A stretch of 64,000 bases of DNA from Ensifer adhaerens (GTDB lineage: Bacteria; Pseudomonadota; Alphaproteobacteria; Rhizobiales; Rhizobiaceae). The position numbers and the translations under genes were made by a program. The notes under the pieces are model-generated. The model was not told the DNA's origin and searched no databases. It was given only the letters and a program-made list of their open reading frames with translations. The stretch lies in the NCBI RefSeq assembly GCF_013283195.1, contig NZ_JABEKT010000004.1, forward strand, positions 456,452-520,451. Reading direction: 5' to 3'. Below, in pieces: positions 9,225 through 18,147 of this stretch; positions within the stretch are counted from its first letter, which is position 1, and every line of letters starts with the position of its first letter.

Positions 9225-10628
9225 ATGAACTACCAACCCAAGGCCGTGGAGCCGGCCTCTGGCAAGGCGCAAGCCTCCCGGCTTGCCAGCCTGCTCGACC
9301 GCTACTTCCAGATCTCCAAATTCGGCTCGACGATCCGCACCGAAATCCTCGCGGGATTGACGACCTTTCTTGCGGCCTCCTACGTGATCGTCGTCAACCC
9401 GTCGATCCTGTCCCATGCCGGTATTCCATTTTCGGCGGGCGTCACGGCGACGGTGCTCGTCAGCTTCATCGGCAGTTGCGCCATGGGGCTCTATGCGAGA
9501 AGCCCGATCCTGGTGGCGCCGGGCATGGGCATCAACGCGCTCTTTGCCTACACCATGGTCGTCGGCGCCAAGGTGCCGCTCGAAATCGCGCTCGGCTGCG
9601 TTTTCTGGGCCGGCGTGCTTTTCACCGTCATGGCCTTCTTCAACCTGCGCCAGACGATCATCGAGGCTATCCCGGTCGACCTGCGCTACGGCATCGCCTG
9701 CGGCATCGGCCTGTTCATTGCGCTGATCGGCTTCGAAAACGCCAAGTTCATCGTCGCCAACCCCGACACGATCGTCGGGCTGACGACCTTCAACCCGGTT
9801 ACCCTCACCTTCATCGCCGGCTTCATCCTGACCGTTGGCCTCGTGGTTCGCAAGGTTCCCGGCGCAATGATGGCCGGCATGATCCTCACCACCATCCTGT
9901 CGATCCCGATCGGCCGCTGGTGGGGCGATGGCAGCGCCTTCTGGCCGGACACACCTGACGTCCATACACTCGTCAACTGGAGCGGATTTTCCGCAGCACC
10001 CGACTTCAGCTTCGTCGGCCAGATCGATCTCGTCGGCGCCCTCAGCCTGATCTACGTGCCGTTCATCTTCGTCTTCCTGTTCACCAACTTCATCGAGGCG
10101 CTCTCGACGTTCCTCGGCCTTGCCGAAGCGGCGGACCTGAAGGATGAGCAGGGATTGCCGCGCAACATCAAGCAATCGATGCATGTCGACGCCGTCGCAG
10201 CCTTGATCTCGGCGCCGCTCGGTACCAGCCCCGCCACAGTCTACCTGGAATCGGGAGCCGGCATTGCCCAGGGCGGAAGAACCGGTCTCGTCGCCCTTGT
10301 CGCCGGGCTGCTGTTCGTGCCGTTCCTGTTCCTGTCGCCGCTCCTGTCGCTGGTTCCGGCGGTCGCAACCGCTCCAGTGCTGATCCTCACCGGTCTCTTC
10401 ATGTCCGAACCGATGAGCAAGATCCGCTGGACCGACATCGACGAGGCGATCCCTGCCTTCCTCGCCATCGTGCTGATCCCGCTGACATTCTCGATCACCC
10501 TCGGCCTGTCACTGGCCATCATCGCCTATGTCCTGATCAAGCTGGTCTGCGGCCGGGCGGGTGATGTAAAGCCGGTCATGTGGTTCGTCGCCCTGCTCGC
10601 GGCAGCGCTCGTCGCCCAGACCCAGTAA
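9225..10628 (+). CDS. NCS2-family purine permease (AzgA-like)
   Basis: A 467-residue polytopic permease of the NCS2 AzgA-like subfamily, expected to import adenine, guanine or hypoxanthine by proton symport. The subfamily signature near the N-terminus reads RTEILAGLTTFLAASYVIVV; MGINALFAYTMV and EALSTFLGLAEAA are the regions lining the substrate site. About 13 hydrophobic segments are visible. The ATG at 9225 has AAAAGGGG 7 nt upstream. Lying between two adenine-deaminase-family genes, it most likely supplies their substrate. Confidence 0.92.
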   Translation: MNYQPKAVEPASGKAQASRLASLLDRYFQISKFGSTIRTEILAGLTTFLAASYVIVVNPSILSHAGIPFSAGVTATVLVSFIGSCAMGLYARSPILVAPGMGINALFAYTMVVGAKVPLEIALGCVFWAGVLFTVMAFFNLRQTIIEAIPVDLRYGIACGIGLFIALIGFENAKFIVANPDTIVGLTTFNPVTLTFIAGFILTVGLVVRKVPGAMMAGMILTTILSIPIGRWWGDGSAFWPDTPDVHTLVNWSGFSAAPDFSFVGQIDLVGALSLIYVPFIFVFLFTNFIEALSTFLGLAEAADLKDEQGLPRNIKQSMHVDAVAALISAPLGTSPATVYLESGAGIAQGGRTGLVALVAGLLFVPFLFLSPLLSLVPAVATAPVLILTGLFMSEPMSKIRWTDIDEAIPAFLAIVLIPLTFSITLGLSLAIIAYVLIKLVCGRAGDVKPVMWFVALLAAALVAQTQ

Positions 10629-10634
10629 CGCCTC

Positions 10635-10673
10635 CCGGCGCCCCTTGTCTCCAGTCGTGCGAAGGGGCGCCGG
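10635..10673 (+). terminator. Hairpin between permease and adenine deaminase
   Basis: A perfect 12-bp inverted repeat (CCGGCGCCCCTT / AAGGGGCGCCGG) with a 15-nt loop lies in the 72-bp gap between the permease and ade. There is no T run, so an intercistronic stability element is as likely as a terminator. Confidence 0.55.
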
Positions 10674-10700
10674 CATCGTCTCCATTCGAAGGAACCTGTC

Positions 10701-12491
10701 ATGCTTCAATCCTGGTCGAAGACCGCACCCGAGCTTGTCGACGTCGCCATGGGCCGCACACCGGCGGACCTCGTGATCCGCAACGGCAAGTGGGTCAACG
10801 TCTATTCCGGCGAGATCATTCCGCACACGGACATCGCCGTAAAAGCTGGTCGCTTTGCCTATGTCGGCGCCGACGCGAGCCATGCGATCGGCGAAGGCAC
10901 CAGGGTTGTCGATGCTGGTGGCCGCTATCTCGTGCCGGGGCTTTGCGACGCGCATATGCATGTCGAAAGCGGCCTCGTCACCGTCACCGAATTTGCCCGC
11001 GCTGTCATCCCGCACGGCACGACGACGATGTTCATCGACCCGCACGAAATCGCCAACGTACTCGGCCTTGCCGGCGTCAAGCTGATGAACGACGAGGCGC
11101 AGAGCCTGCCGATCAACGTCTATGTCCAGGTGCCGAGCTGCGTGCCGAGCGCCCCGGGGCTTGAGACAGCCGGCGCCGAACTCTCGGCCAAGGACGTGGC
11201 CGAAGCCTTGAGCTGGCCCAACATCATCGGCCTCGGCGAAATGATGAACTTCCCCGGCGTCGCCTTCAACGATGCGAAAATGGTGGCAGAGATCGCGGCG
11301 ACCCAGGACGCCGGGCTGACCGTCGGCGGGCACTATGCCTCGCCGCATCTCGGCCGCGAGTTTCATGCCTACGCCGCCGGCGGCCCGGCCGACGACCACG
11401 AGGGGACTACCGTCGAGGACGCGATTGCCCGCGTCCGGCAGGGCATGCGCGCCATGCTCCGGCTCGGCTCCGCCTGGTTCGACGTTGCAGCCCAGGTCAA
11501 GGCGATCACCGAGGCCGGCGTCGATCCACGCAACTTCCTGCTCTGCACTGACGACAGCCACTCCGGTACGCTCGTGCACGACGGCCACATGAACCGGGTG
11601 GTGCGCCACGCTATCGCGCAAGGGCTGAAACCGATCACCGCCATCCAGATGGCGACGCTCAACACCGCCCAGCATTTCGGCGTCGAACGCGAACTCGGCT
11701 CGATCGCGCCCGGAAGGCGCGCGGACCTGATCATCACCTCGGATCTTGCCGCCCTGCCGATCGAGATGGTGTTTGCCCGTGGCGAGCTGCTTGCGGATTC
11801 CGGAGCACTGGTGCGTGACATCCCGCCCTTCGTCTACCCGGCGAGCGCCCGCGACACCGTGCATCTCGGCAAGACGCTGCAATCAGGCGATTTCGACATC
11901 GGTCTCAACTCTACCGAAACGCGTGCGCGCGTCCGGGTCATCGGCGTCGTCGAGAACCAGGCGCCGACACGGGCGCTCGAGGCCGAGCTTTCGGCCTCTG
12001 GCGGCATCATCGAGATGGACCGCGCAAACGATGTCTGCCAGATCGCGCTTGTAGAACGCCACCGCGGTACCGGCGACGTCGTCAACGCCTTCGTCTCGGG
12101 CTTCGGCTATGACAGCGACTGCGCCGTTGCCAGCACCGTTGCACATGACAGCCACCACATGATCGTCGTCGGTACCAACAAGGATGATATGGCCAAGGCT
12201 GCCAACCGCCTGCACGAAGTCGGCGGCGGCATCGTCGTGATCAAGGGCGGCGAGGAGCTTGCCCTGGTCGAACTGCCGGTAGCAGGGCTGATGTCGGACC
12301 AGCGCGCCGAAATCGTTGCCGACAAGGCCGCAGCACTCGTCGAGGCGATGCGCGTCTGCGGCTGCCGCCTGAACAATGCCTACATGCAGCATTCGCTGCT
12401 GGCGCTCGTCGTCATTCCCGAACTGCGCATCTCCGACAAGGGCCTGATCGATGTCAGGACCTTCGAGAAGGTCGACGTCGTGATTTCGTGA
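10701..12491 (+). CDS. ade: Adenine deaminase
   Basis: A 596-residue adenine deaminase, converting adenine to hypoxanthine and ammonia with a dinuclear metal centre. All expected motifs are present: His85 and His87 in AHMHVES, His115-Glu116 in DPHEIANVLG, Glu180 in GEMMNF, His211 in VGGHY, DDHEG, and CTDDSH. The Adenine_deam_C domain occupies about residues 420-590. The ATG follows AAGGA by about 6 nt. It is the canonical counterpart of the divergent paralogue upstream and probably acts with the NCS2 permease in purine salvage or nitrogen acquisition. A strong hairpin closes the transcription unit. Confidence 0.93.
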   Translation: MLQSWSKTAPELVDVAMGRTPADLVIRNGKWVNVYSGEIIPHTDIAVKAGRFAYVGADASHAIGEGTRVVDAGGRYLVPGLCDAHMHVESGLVTVTEFARAVIPHGTTTMFIDPHEIANVLGLAGVKLMNDEAQSLPINVYVQVPSCVPSAPGLETAGAELSAKDVAEALSWPNIIGLGEMMNFPGVAFNDAKMVAEIAATQDAGLTVGGHYASPHLGREFHAYAAGGPADDHEGTTVEDAIARVRQGMRAMLRLGSAWFDVAAQVKAITEAGVDPRNFLLCTDDSHSGTLVHDGHMNRVVRHAIAQGLKPITAIQMATLNTAQHFGVERELGSIAPGRRADLIITSDLAALPIEMVFARGELLADSGALVRDIPPFVYPASARDTVHLGKTLQSGDFDIGLNSTETRARVRVIGVVENQAPTRALEAELSASGGIIEMDRANDVCQIALVERHRGTGDVVNAFVSGFGYDSDCAVASTVAHDSHHMIVVGTNKDDMAKAANRLHEVGGGIVVIKGGEELALVELPVAGLMSDQRAEIVADKAAALVEAMRVCGCRLNNAYMQHSLLALVVIPELRISDKGLIDVRTFEKVDVVIS

Positions 12492-12505
12492 GCCTAGCTG
12501 AACAC

Positions 12506-12534
12506 TCTCGACCGCCCAAACCGGGCGGTCGAGA
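12506..12534. terminator. Terminator between convergent ade and serine hydrolase
   Basis: A perfect 12-bp GC-rich stem (TCTCGACCGCCC / GGGCGGTCGAGA) with a 5-nt loop lies 15 nt after the ade stop, between two convergent genes. It probably serves both strands. Confidence 0.75.
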
Positions 12535-12570
12535 TCTGATTTCGGCAAGCGTCAGGCGATGTACGGCAGC

Positions 12571-13704
12571 CTAGCCGTCCAGGATGATGCCGATTACCCG
12601 GTCGAGCACCTGGTGCAAACCGCTGGCGTAGAAGGACATCCGGTAGCCCGAGCCGACATTGCTGGTCATCGCGATCGTCAAGCCCGAAATAGGCTCGTGC
12701 TGCATGACAGTGACATAGCCGGGAATGCTGCCCTGATGGCCATAGACGAGCCGATCGGCGTAGCTGCTCTGGAACAGACCTGCCCCGGTCTCGCGCATCC
12801 GCGTGCCGGGAAAGCTGACGGCGACGCGGCCTTCGTTCATCTCCCGGAACATTTGATCCGTCAGCAGCCTGCCGCCAAACAGCGCGCGCATGAAGGCGAC
12901 CATGTCGCCCGGCGTCGAGACCATGTCGCCGCAGGCATAGGCGGCGGTGAAGGGGAAGGAATCCGAGGAGTCCTGCAGGGCGTCGGAATAGGGAAGTACC
13001 CCGTCCATGCGCCACATCTCGGCGCCGGCAGCGATACCCGCCCCGGCGTCTGCCGCCGGTGGTGGGCGGTGATAGTAGCCGCGCACCATGCGCTCGGCAG
13101 GAAAGCTTTCGGTCGAGGGCGACCAGGTATTTTCGAGCCCGAGCGGCTCGAGCACCTGCTGGCGGACATAGGCGCCGAGAGACTGTCCGCTGACCGCTTC
13201 GATCAGCATGCCGGCAAGCACGTAGCCGGTGTTGTTGTAGACGGCCGGGCCACCGGGCGCCGCCTGCCCGCCGACCTGAAAGGCGAGATCGACCAGTTCC
13301 GCCGGCGTCCAGATGCGGTCCGGCGTCATCGGTATGTCGTACTCGAATTCCGGCAGCCCACCGCGATGATTGACGAGCTGACGCACGGAAATTGCGCTCG
13401 CTCCCGGCAGATCCGGAAACCAGTGCGAGATCGGCGCACTCAGATCCACGGCACCGCTTTCGGCCAGCCTCATCAGGGCGGCAACGGTGAACGTCTTGGT
13501 GCAACTGCCGATCTTGAACAGCTGCGTCGGCGAGACCGGCATGCCCCGCGCCCGATCGGACATTCCCGACGTCACGGCCACGATCTCGCTATCACCCTGC
13601 GAGAAGGCCAGGGAAACCCCGACGGCACCCTCGTTGGTGTAGCCTCCAAGCAGTCGGCTCAGATCGGCAAGCCTGGCGCTGTCACTGACTGTCATCTCGT
13701 CCAT
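12571..13704 (-). CDS. Serine hydrolase of the beta-lactamase class C/DD-peptidase fold
   Basis: A 377-residue member of the Beta-lactamase (PF00144) superfamily. The nucleophile motif SxxK is Ser67-Cys-Thr-Lys70, the YxN motif is Tyr156-Asn-Asn158, and near residue 335 the KTG-equivalent is HQGS, as in esterase and peptidase relatives rather than true AmpC. No signal peptide is evident, so it is probably cytoplasmic. It may be a carboxylesterase, D-aminopeptidase or similar hydrolase. True beta-lactamase activity is unlikely given the missing leader and variant third motif. Confidence 0.87.
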   Translation of the reverse strand: MDEMTVSDSARLADLSRLLGGYTNEGAVGVSLAFSQGDSEIVAVTSGMSDRARGMPVSPTQLFKIGSCTKTFTVAALMRLAESGAVDLSAPISHWFPDLPGASAISVRQLVNHRGGLPEFEYDIPMTPDRIWTPAELVDLAFQVGGQAAPGGPAVYNNTGYVLAGMLIEAVSGQSLGAYVRQQVLEPLGLENTWSPSTESFPAERMVRGYYHRPPPAADAGAGIAAGAEMWRMDGVLPYSDALQDSSDSFPFTAAYACGDMVSTPGDMVAFMRALFGGRLLTDQMFREMNEGRVAVSFPGTRMRETGAGLFQSSYADRLVYGHQGSIPGYVTVMQHEPISGLTIAMTSNVGSGYRMSFYASGLHQVLDRVIGIILDG

Positions 13705-13904
13705 TCCACTTCCTCCGTGATATCGACGTTGGCAAAATTCTGGCGGCCGAGGGCGTCGAGCGGGATTACCGATGCGAGGAGCGCGGTGCGCGGCATCGGC
13801 CGGGCGGACTTCAGAGCAAACGCTCGTGCTCGCACTGGCGTCGACGCCGCCGCGGATGTCCCCTCACCGCATCGGCGACGTTTCTATTCTTCTGATCTGC
13901 CTGG

Positions 13905-15080
13905 TCATTGCCCGACCGTGGAAAGCGTCGAGGTGGGGGCCGCCTCTAGAAATCGGGTTGGCGCCAGCGCATCGAACGCAACGCCGAGTTCGGCGACATC
14001 CTCAGGCATCGTGGCATCGCGAAGCAGCGCCGAGGCGATCCGCGCAAGCGTGAGCGACACCTGAAAACCATAGCCACCCTGGCCACCGAGCCAGAAGAAG
14101 CCTGGTAGCCGCGGATCGAAACCGACGACAGGGGTGCGATCCGGTGCGAAGGTACGCAATCCGGCCCACGGCCTTTGCGGGCGACCGATGCGGAGTTCTG
14201 TCGCCTGCTCGATCCGGTCGACGGCGACAGCGACGTCGATATCCTCGGGATAGGCGTCGCAGGGCGGCGTGTCCGTTTCGTCGGCAAGTGAGCCGATCAG
14301 CTTTCCCGCATCCGGCTTGAAGTAGAAACGCTCGTGCAGATCGACGGCGAGCGGCCATCGGCGCGCGTCGAGCCCCGCGGGCGGGTCGAACATGAAGGCG
14401 GTGCGGCGCTTCGGCATGAAACCAAGGCCGGTTAGTCCTGCGCGCTCGGCGACAACATCGACCCAGGCGCCGGCGGCGTTGACGACCATGTCTGCCTCGT
14501 AGGAGCCAGCCGACGTTTCCACCTGAAAGCGGCCGGAAACACGTGCGATCGAAAGCACCTCCTCGCCGGAGACGACAGTCCCGCCAAGCGCCTTCAACGA
14601 GGCGGCCGAGGCATGCACCATCTTGCCGGTGTCGATATCAAGAGCACCGGGCTCGTAGACGCCACCGCAGGTGGTGTCGGCGCGGATCACCGGGATGAGG
14701 GCATTGACGTCCTCTGCCGAAAGCCGGCGAACGCTCGGCACCAGCGCCCGGTACTTCTGCGCCAGTTCATCGACGACCTGATCGTCAGCGCAACCGCCGA
14801 AATGCACCGCGCCACGCACATGCTCGGCAAAACCGCCATCGACGATGGCCGCCCGGCTGGCAACGGACAGCGCGCGCACGACCGCATTGCCGTAGGTCTC
14901 GGTAAACAGAGCCGCTGAGCGACCGCTCGAATGATAACCGAGATGGACCTCGCGCTCGATGAGCGTGACCGATGCCCATTGCTGGACGGCAGCGGCGACC
15001 GAAAGCCCGGCGATACCGCCGCCAATGACAATCACTTTGGGAGAAGAGGGTCCTGAGCGCATAGGTATTGGTAAAATCAT
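13905..15080 (-). CDS. FAD-dependent oxidoreductase (DadA/glycine-oxidase family)
   Basis: A 391-residue DAO-fold oxidoreductase. The Rossmann FAD motif is VIVIGGGIAGLSVAAAVQ (about 15-32), followed by the second conserved region HSSGRSAALF. The C-terminal FAD-closing region is WLGGQGGYGFQVS. Enzymes of this group oxidise D-amino acids, glycine, sarcosine or related amines; the substrate is not visible. The start is uncertain: ATG 15080 has AGGAAA immediately upstream, and an alternative ATG lies at 15062. It diverges from the SLAC1-like gene across a 325-bp gap. Confidence 0.87.
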   Translation of the reverse strand: MILPIPMRSGPSSPKVIVIGGGIAGLSVAAAVQQWASVTLIEREVHLGYHSSGRSAALFTETYGNAVVRALSVASRAAIVDGGFAEHVRGAVHFGGCADDQVVDELAQKYRALVPSVRRLSAEDVNALIPVIRADTTCGGVYEPGALDIDTGKMVHASAASLKALGGTVVSGEEVLSIARVSGRFQVETSAGSYEADMVVNAAGAWVDVVAERAGLTGLGFMPKRRTAFMFDPPAGLDARRWPLAVDLHERFYFKPDAGKLIGSLADETDTPPCDAYPEDIDVAVAVDRIEQATELRIGRPQRPWAGLRTFAPDRTPVVGFDPRLPGFFWLGGQGGYGFQVSLTLARIASALLRDATMPEDVAELGVAFDALAPTRFLEAAPTSTLSTVGQ

Positions 15081-15405
15081 TTTCCTATACGGTCAATATT
15101 TAGCGCATCGGAAAATATTCGATGCTTATTGCGAGACGGCTCGCGAGGGCGCGGCAGGCGTGCTGTGCATTTGCTCAGGCGACGAACCCCACATCCGAAA
15201 GACGTTCCTCAACGTCACCGACCGCGGCGCGACAGACAAATAGCGCTCGCCTCCCCCTCCGCGCAGAAGTTGGCCGGAGGGCTGCTGCATTCAGTCGGTG
15301 GCCGATTTGATGCGCAATCCGGCCGAAATCATCCCTTCAGCACTATTCATGCCAAAACAGGATTCACTTATATTCTCGGTAACAACATCCGAAGTGGAGA
15401 ATGTC
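15081..15405. other. 325-bp intergenic region
   Basis: This divergent promoter region lies between the FAD oxidoreductase and the SLAC1-like gene. A 7-bp inverted repeat (ATTTTCC at 15079-15085 and GGAAAAT at 15110-15116) brackets an AT-rich stretch near the oxidoreductase start. A short plus-strand open frame ends at 15243 (tail HIRKTFLNVTDRGATDK) with GC-rich third positions but no recognisable family and no clear start. It could be a gene remnant. Confidence 0.4.
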
Positions 15406-16404
15406 ATGTCGAACGTCGGAATACTGGACGACGCCCCGGTCACGCCCGCCCGCCGTCACACGATTGCCAATCTGCCGATCAATCTCTTCGCCTCGGTTAT
15501 GGGGCTGACGGGCCTCAGCCTGGCATGGCGTGAAGCCGTGAAAGTCATCGCCGTTCCCGGCATTCCCGGCGAACTCATCGGCTGGTTCGCCGCGGTCACC
15601 TTCATCACGCTTGCCATCGGCTATGCCGCGAAATGGGTTCGTCACCCCGCCGCCGTCGCCACGGAGTTCCATCATCCCGTTCAAGGAAATTTTTTCGCCA
15701 CCATCGCCGTCGGACTGTTGCTGCTATCGGCTTTCTTCGAACGCTATAGTGTTACGGCCAGCCAGGTCGTCTGGATCATCGGGCTCATCCTGACCTTCAC
15801 ACTCGCCTATCTGGTTGCCACACGGTTTCTGATCTCACGTGAGAACGCAGAACACACGCTGCCGCCACTGCTAATCCCCGGGGTCGCCACACTCGACATC
15901 GCCGTCACTGGCAAAGCCATGCCGTTTGCCTGGGCTCATGAGATCAACCTGTTCGCCTTCGCCGTCGGCAGCGTCATCGCCGGGATCTTTATCACCCTGA
16001 TCTTTGCCCGGTTACGGCACCACGAACCCCTGCCGCTGGCTTCCCGGCCATCGATGATGGTTCTCGTCGCTCCGTTTGCCGTCGGTTTTCTCGCCTATAC
16101 CAATCTCACCGGCACCGTGGACATCCTTGCCAGTGTGCTCTTCTATTTCGCCTTCTTCCTCATGCTGGTGCTGTCACCGATCGTGTTTCGCAGCCACGTC
16201 CCGTTCAGTGTTGCCTGGTGGGCCATCAGCTTTCCGCTCGCCGCCTTCTCGATCGCCTTCTTCCGCTATGCTGAAGCCGCCGGAACGGAATTGCTTCGCG
16301 CCCTCGCTATCGCCATGTTCGTTTTTCTCACCGGCGCCATCGGTATTGTCTTCGTGAGGACGATGAACGAGGTTCTGTCGGGGAAACTGTTTCGGGTGCA
16401 CTGA
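15406..16404 (+). CDS. SLAC1/TehA-family anion channel or TDT transporter
   Basis: A 332-residue protein with about ten transmembrane segments, of the voltage-dependent anion channel/TDT family (SLAC1, TehA). Family members conduct small anions or act in dicarboxylate and tellurite traits. The first helix region has the typical LPINLFASVMGLTGLSLAW. ATG 15406 (MSNVGILDD) is chosen because GTGGAG lies 7 nt upstream and the frame before it has no membrane-protein character. Its stop overlaps the start of the GlxA-type regulator by 1 nt, so the two are coupled. Confidence 0.87.
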   Translation: MSNVGILDDAPVTPARRHTIANLPINLFASVMGLTGLSLAWREAVKVIAVPGIPGELIGWFAAVTFITLAIGYAAKWVRHPAAVATEFHHPVQGNFFATIAVGLLLLSAFFERYSVTASQVVWIIGLILTFTLAYLVATRFLISRENAEHTLPPLLIPGVATLDIAVTGKAMPFAWAHEINLFAFAVGSVIAGIFITLIFARLRHHEPLPLASRPSMMVLVAPFAVGFLAYTNLTGTVDILASVLFYFAFFLMLVLSPIVFRSHVPFSVAWWAISFPLAAFSIAFFRYAEAAGTELLRALAIAMFVFLTGAIGIVFVRTMNEVLSGKLFRVH

Positions 16405-17363
16405 TGTCGAAGGTCCATGTTGCCATTCTGGCGATGCCGGACGTCCAGTTGCTGGATGTCGTCGGGCCGTCGGATGTGTTTGCGGAAGCAAACCGCCAGA
16501 GTGGCACGGACTTCTATCGCGTGGCGTTGGTCGGGCTGGACGACAGCCCGATCCGCGGCACCTCTGGCCTCCGCCTGCTGCCGGACCGCACGATCGACGA
16601 TGCACCCGATGATTTCCACACCGTGCTTGTCGCCGGTGATCCGCTGATCCAGACACGGCCCATTCCCGAAACGGTAATCGCCTGGGTGAAGGCGGCATCG
16701 GAAGGGCCGGGCCGACTTGGCTCCGTCTGCTCCGGCGCGTTTGTCCTCGGCGAGGCCGGGCTACTCGACGGGCGCCGAGCGACGACGCACTGGTCGCAGG
16801 CGGCCGAGTTTGCCCGGCGCTTTCCCGAGGTGAAGCTGGAGCCCAACCGCATCTTTACCCGCGACGGCAACATCTGGACCTCGGCAGGGGTGACAGCCGG
16901 AATCGATCTCGCCCTTGCAATCGTCGAGAAGGATCTTGGCCCTGATATCGCGCTGAAAGTGGCGCGCGAACTCGTGGTCTTCCTCAAGAGGCCCGGCGGG
17001 CAGTCGCAGTTCAGCACGCATCTGGCGACGCAGATCGCCCAACGCACACCGATCCGGTCAGCCCAGGAATATATCGCCGACAATCTGACGGCCGACCTGT
17101 CGGTGGCGGCGATGGCAAAACGCGCCGGCATGAGCGCACGCAACTTTGCCCGCCAATTCAAGCTCGAGGTCGGCATGACGCCCGGCGACTATGTGGAAGC
17201 GATGCGGCTGGAGGCCGGCAGGCGCCTGGCCGAGGAGACGAACGCGCCGATGAAGAAGATCGCTCGCGATCTCGGCTTCAACGACGATGTGGCTTTCCGC
17301 CGGGCTTTTGTCCGCAAGTTCGGCGTCTCGCCGGTCGCTTACCGCCGCTCTTTTGGCGTCTGA
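16404..17363 (+). CDS. GlxA-family transcriptional regulator
   Basis: A 319-residue regulator combining an N-terminal DJ-1/PfpI domain (about 5-175, with the nucleophile-elbow-like GSVCSGAFVLGEAG) and a C-terminal AraC HTH domain (about 215-318, ending FRRAFVRKFGVSPVAYRR). This is the GlxA/FtrA/CdhR type, often controlling metabolism of glycine betaine, carnitine, arginine or small signals. It starts at the ATG overlapping the SLAC1-like stop, so it may respond to the state of that transporter's substrate. The ligand is unknown. Confidence 0.92.
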   Translation: MSKVHVAILAMPDVQLLDVVGPSDVFAEANRQSGTDFYRVALVGLDDSPIRGTSGLRLLPDRTIDDAPDDFHTVLVAGDPLIQTRPIPETVIAWVKAASEGPGRLGSVCSGAFVLGEAGLLDGRRATTHWSQAAEFARRFPEVKLEPNRIFTRDGNIWTSAGVTAGIDLALAIVEKDLGPDIALKVARELVVFLKRPGGQSQFSTHLATQIAQRTPIRSAQEYIADNLTADLSVAAMAKRAGMSARNFARQFKLEVGMTPGDYVEAMRLEAGRRLAEETNAPMKKIARDLGFNDDVAFRRAFVRKFGVSPVAYRRSFGV

Positions 17364-17441
17364 ACCGGACCAGGAACCGTCGACGCAAATGCCACCACCC
17401 ATGAGTTGGTTGACGACAGCGGAATCCGGGCGTATTGATCT

Positions 17442-17456
17442 AGTCATCTGATGACT
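17442..17456. promoter_or_regulatory. Candidate GntR operator palindrome
   Basis: A perfect palindrome with 7-bp arms and one central base (AGTCATC-T-GATGACT) lies 13 nt before the GntR start codon. Its size and central spacer fit FCD-type GntR operators, and its position over the start region fits autoregulation. Confidence 0.65.
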
Positions 17457-17469
17457 TGATGAGTGTGTG

Positions 17470-18147
17470 ATGCAGCCCGTCAACCGTACCAATCTTGCAG
17501 ACAGCGCCGCTGAAAACCTGCGCGCCGAAATCGTCAGCGGCCGCTGGGGTGTGGGCGACCGCATCCCGAACGAAACAGCGCTGACCGAGCTCTTGTCCGT
17601 CAGCCGCGGCACGGTGCGCGAAGCCGTGCGCGTGCTGGTCTCGCAAGGCCTGCTCGATACCCGCCAGGGCTCCGGCACCTATGTGCGCTCGGCGGTCGAT
17701 CCGGCGGGCGCGCTCGACCGCGTCAAACGCGCCGGACTGCGCGATCAATGGGAGGCGCGCGCCGCCCTCGATGTCGAGGCCGCCAGACTTGCGGCAATCC
17801 GCCATACGCCAGGCGACCTTGAGCGAATGACCCGTCTGCTTCAGGCGCGCGGTACCATCGCCGACGGCGGCTATGAAGCATTCGGCCAACGCGACATCGC
17901 GTTCCACAAATCCATCGTCGATGCCGCGGGCAACCGCGCCATCGTCGGCCTCTATGATTTCTTCACCGCATCGATCCTCGAAACCATTCACTCGACACTC
18001 AAGGGCGACGTGCCGGAACCGGACGACGAGGCCCATGCGGCTATCGTCACGGCCATCGCCACCGGCGATCCGGACCGGGCTGCCGCCGCAGTCCGCGCCT
18101 TCATGGCGCCGGTGCTGCGCGAACTCGACAGGCTTCTTTCGCAATGA
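17470..18147 (+). CDS. GntR-family (FadR/FCD) transcriptional regulator
   Basis: A 225-residue FadR-subfamily regulator. The winged HTH (about 10-75) contains LTELLSVSRGTVREAVRVL and the family wing QGSGTYV. The all-helical FCD ligand domain (about 85-215) has the Asp/His metal-site pattern, for example RDIAFHKSIVDAAGN. ATG 17470 is chosen; a GTG lies directly before it. The stop overlaps the MFS start by 4 nt (ATGA), so regulator and exporter are cotranscribed. The palindrome just upstream suggests autoregulation. Confidence 0.92.
   Translation: MQPVNRTNLADSAAENLRAEIVSGRWGVGDRIPNETALTELLSVSRGTVREAVRVLVSQGLLDTRQGSGTYVRSAVDPAGALDRVKRAGLRDQWEARAALDVEAARLAAIRHTPGDLERMTRLLQARGTIADGGYEAFGQRDIAFHKSIVDAAGNRAIVGLYDFFTASILETIHSTLKGDVPEPDDEAHAAIVTAIATGDPDRAAAAVRAFMAPVLRELDRLLSQ

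Noticed and set aside
8316-10184. 622-residue minus-strand frame across the purine locus
   Set aside because: It spans two genes and their intergenic hairpin, with composition typical of an antisense shadow.
12571-13704. AmpC-type beta-lactamase resistance gene
   Set aside because: SxxK and YxN are present, but there is no signal peptide and the KTG motif is HQG; a general serine hydrolase is the safer call.
12559-14064. 501-residue plus-strand frame opposite the serine hydrolase
   Set aside because: The minus strand carries SxxK and YxN motifs in order; the plus frame has no family character.
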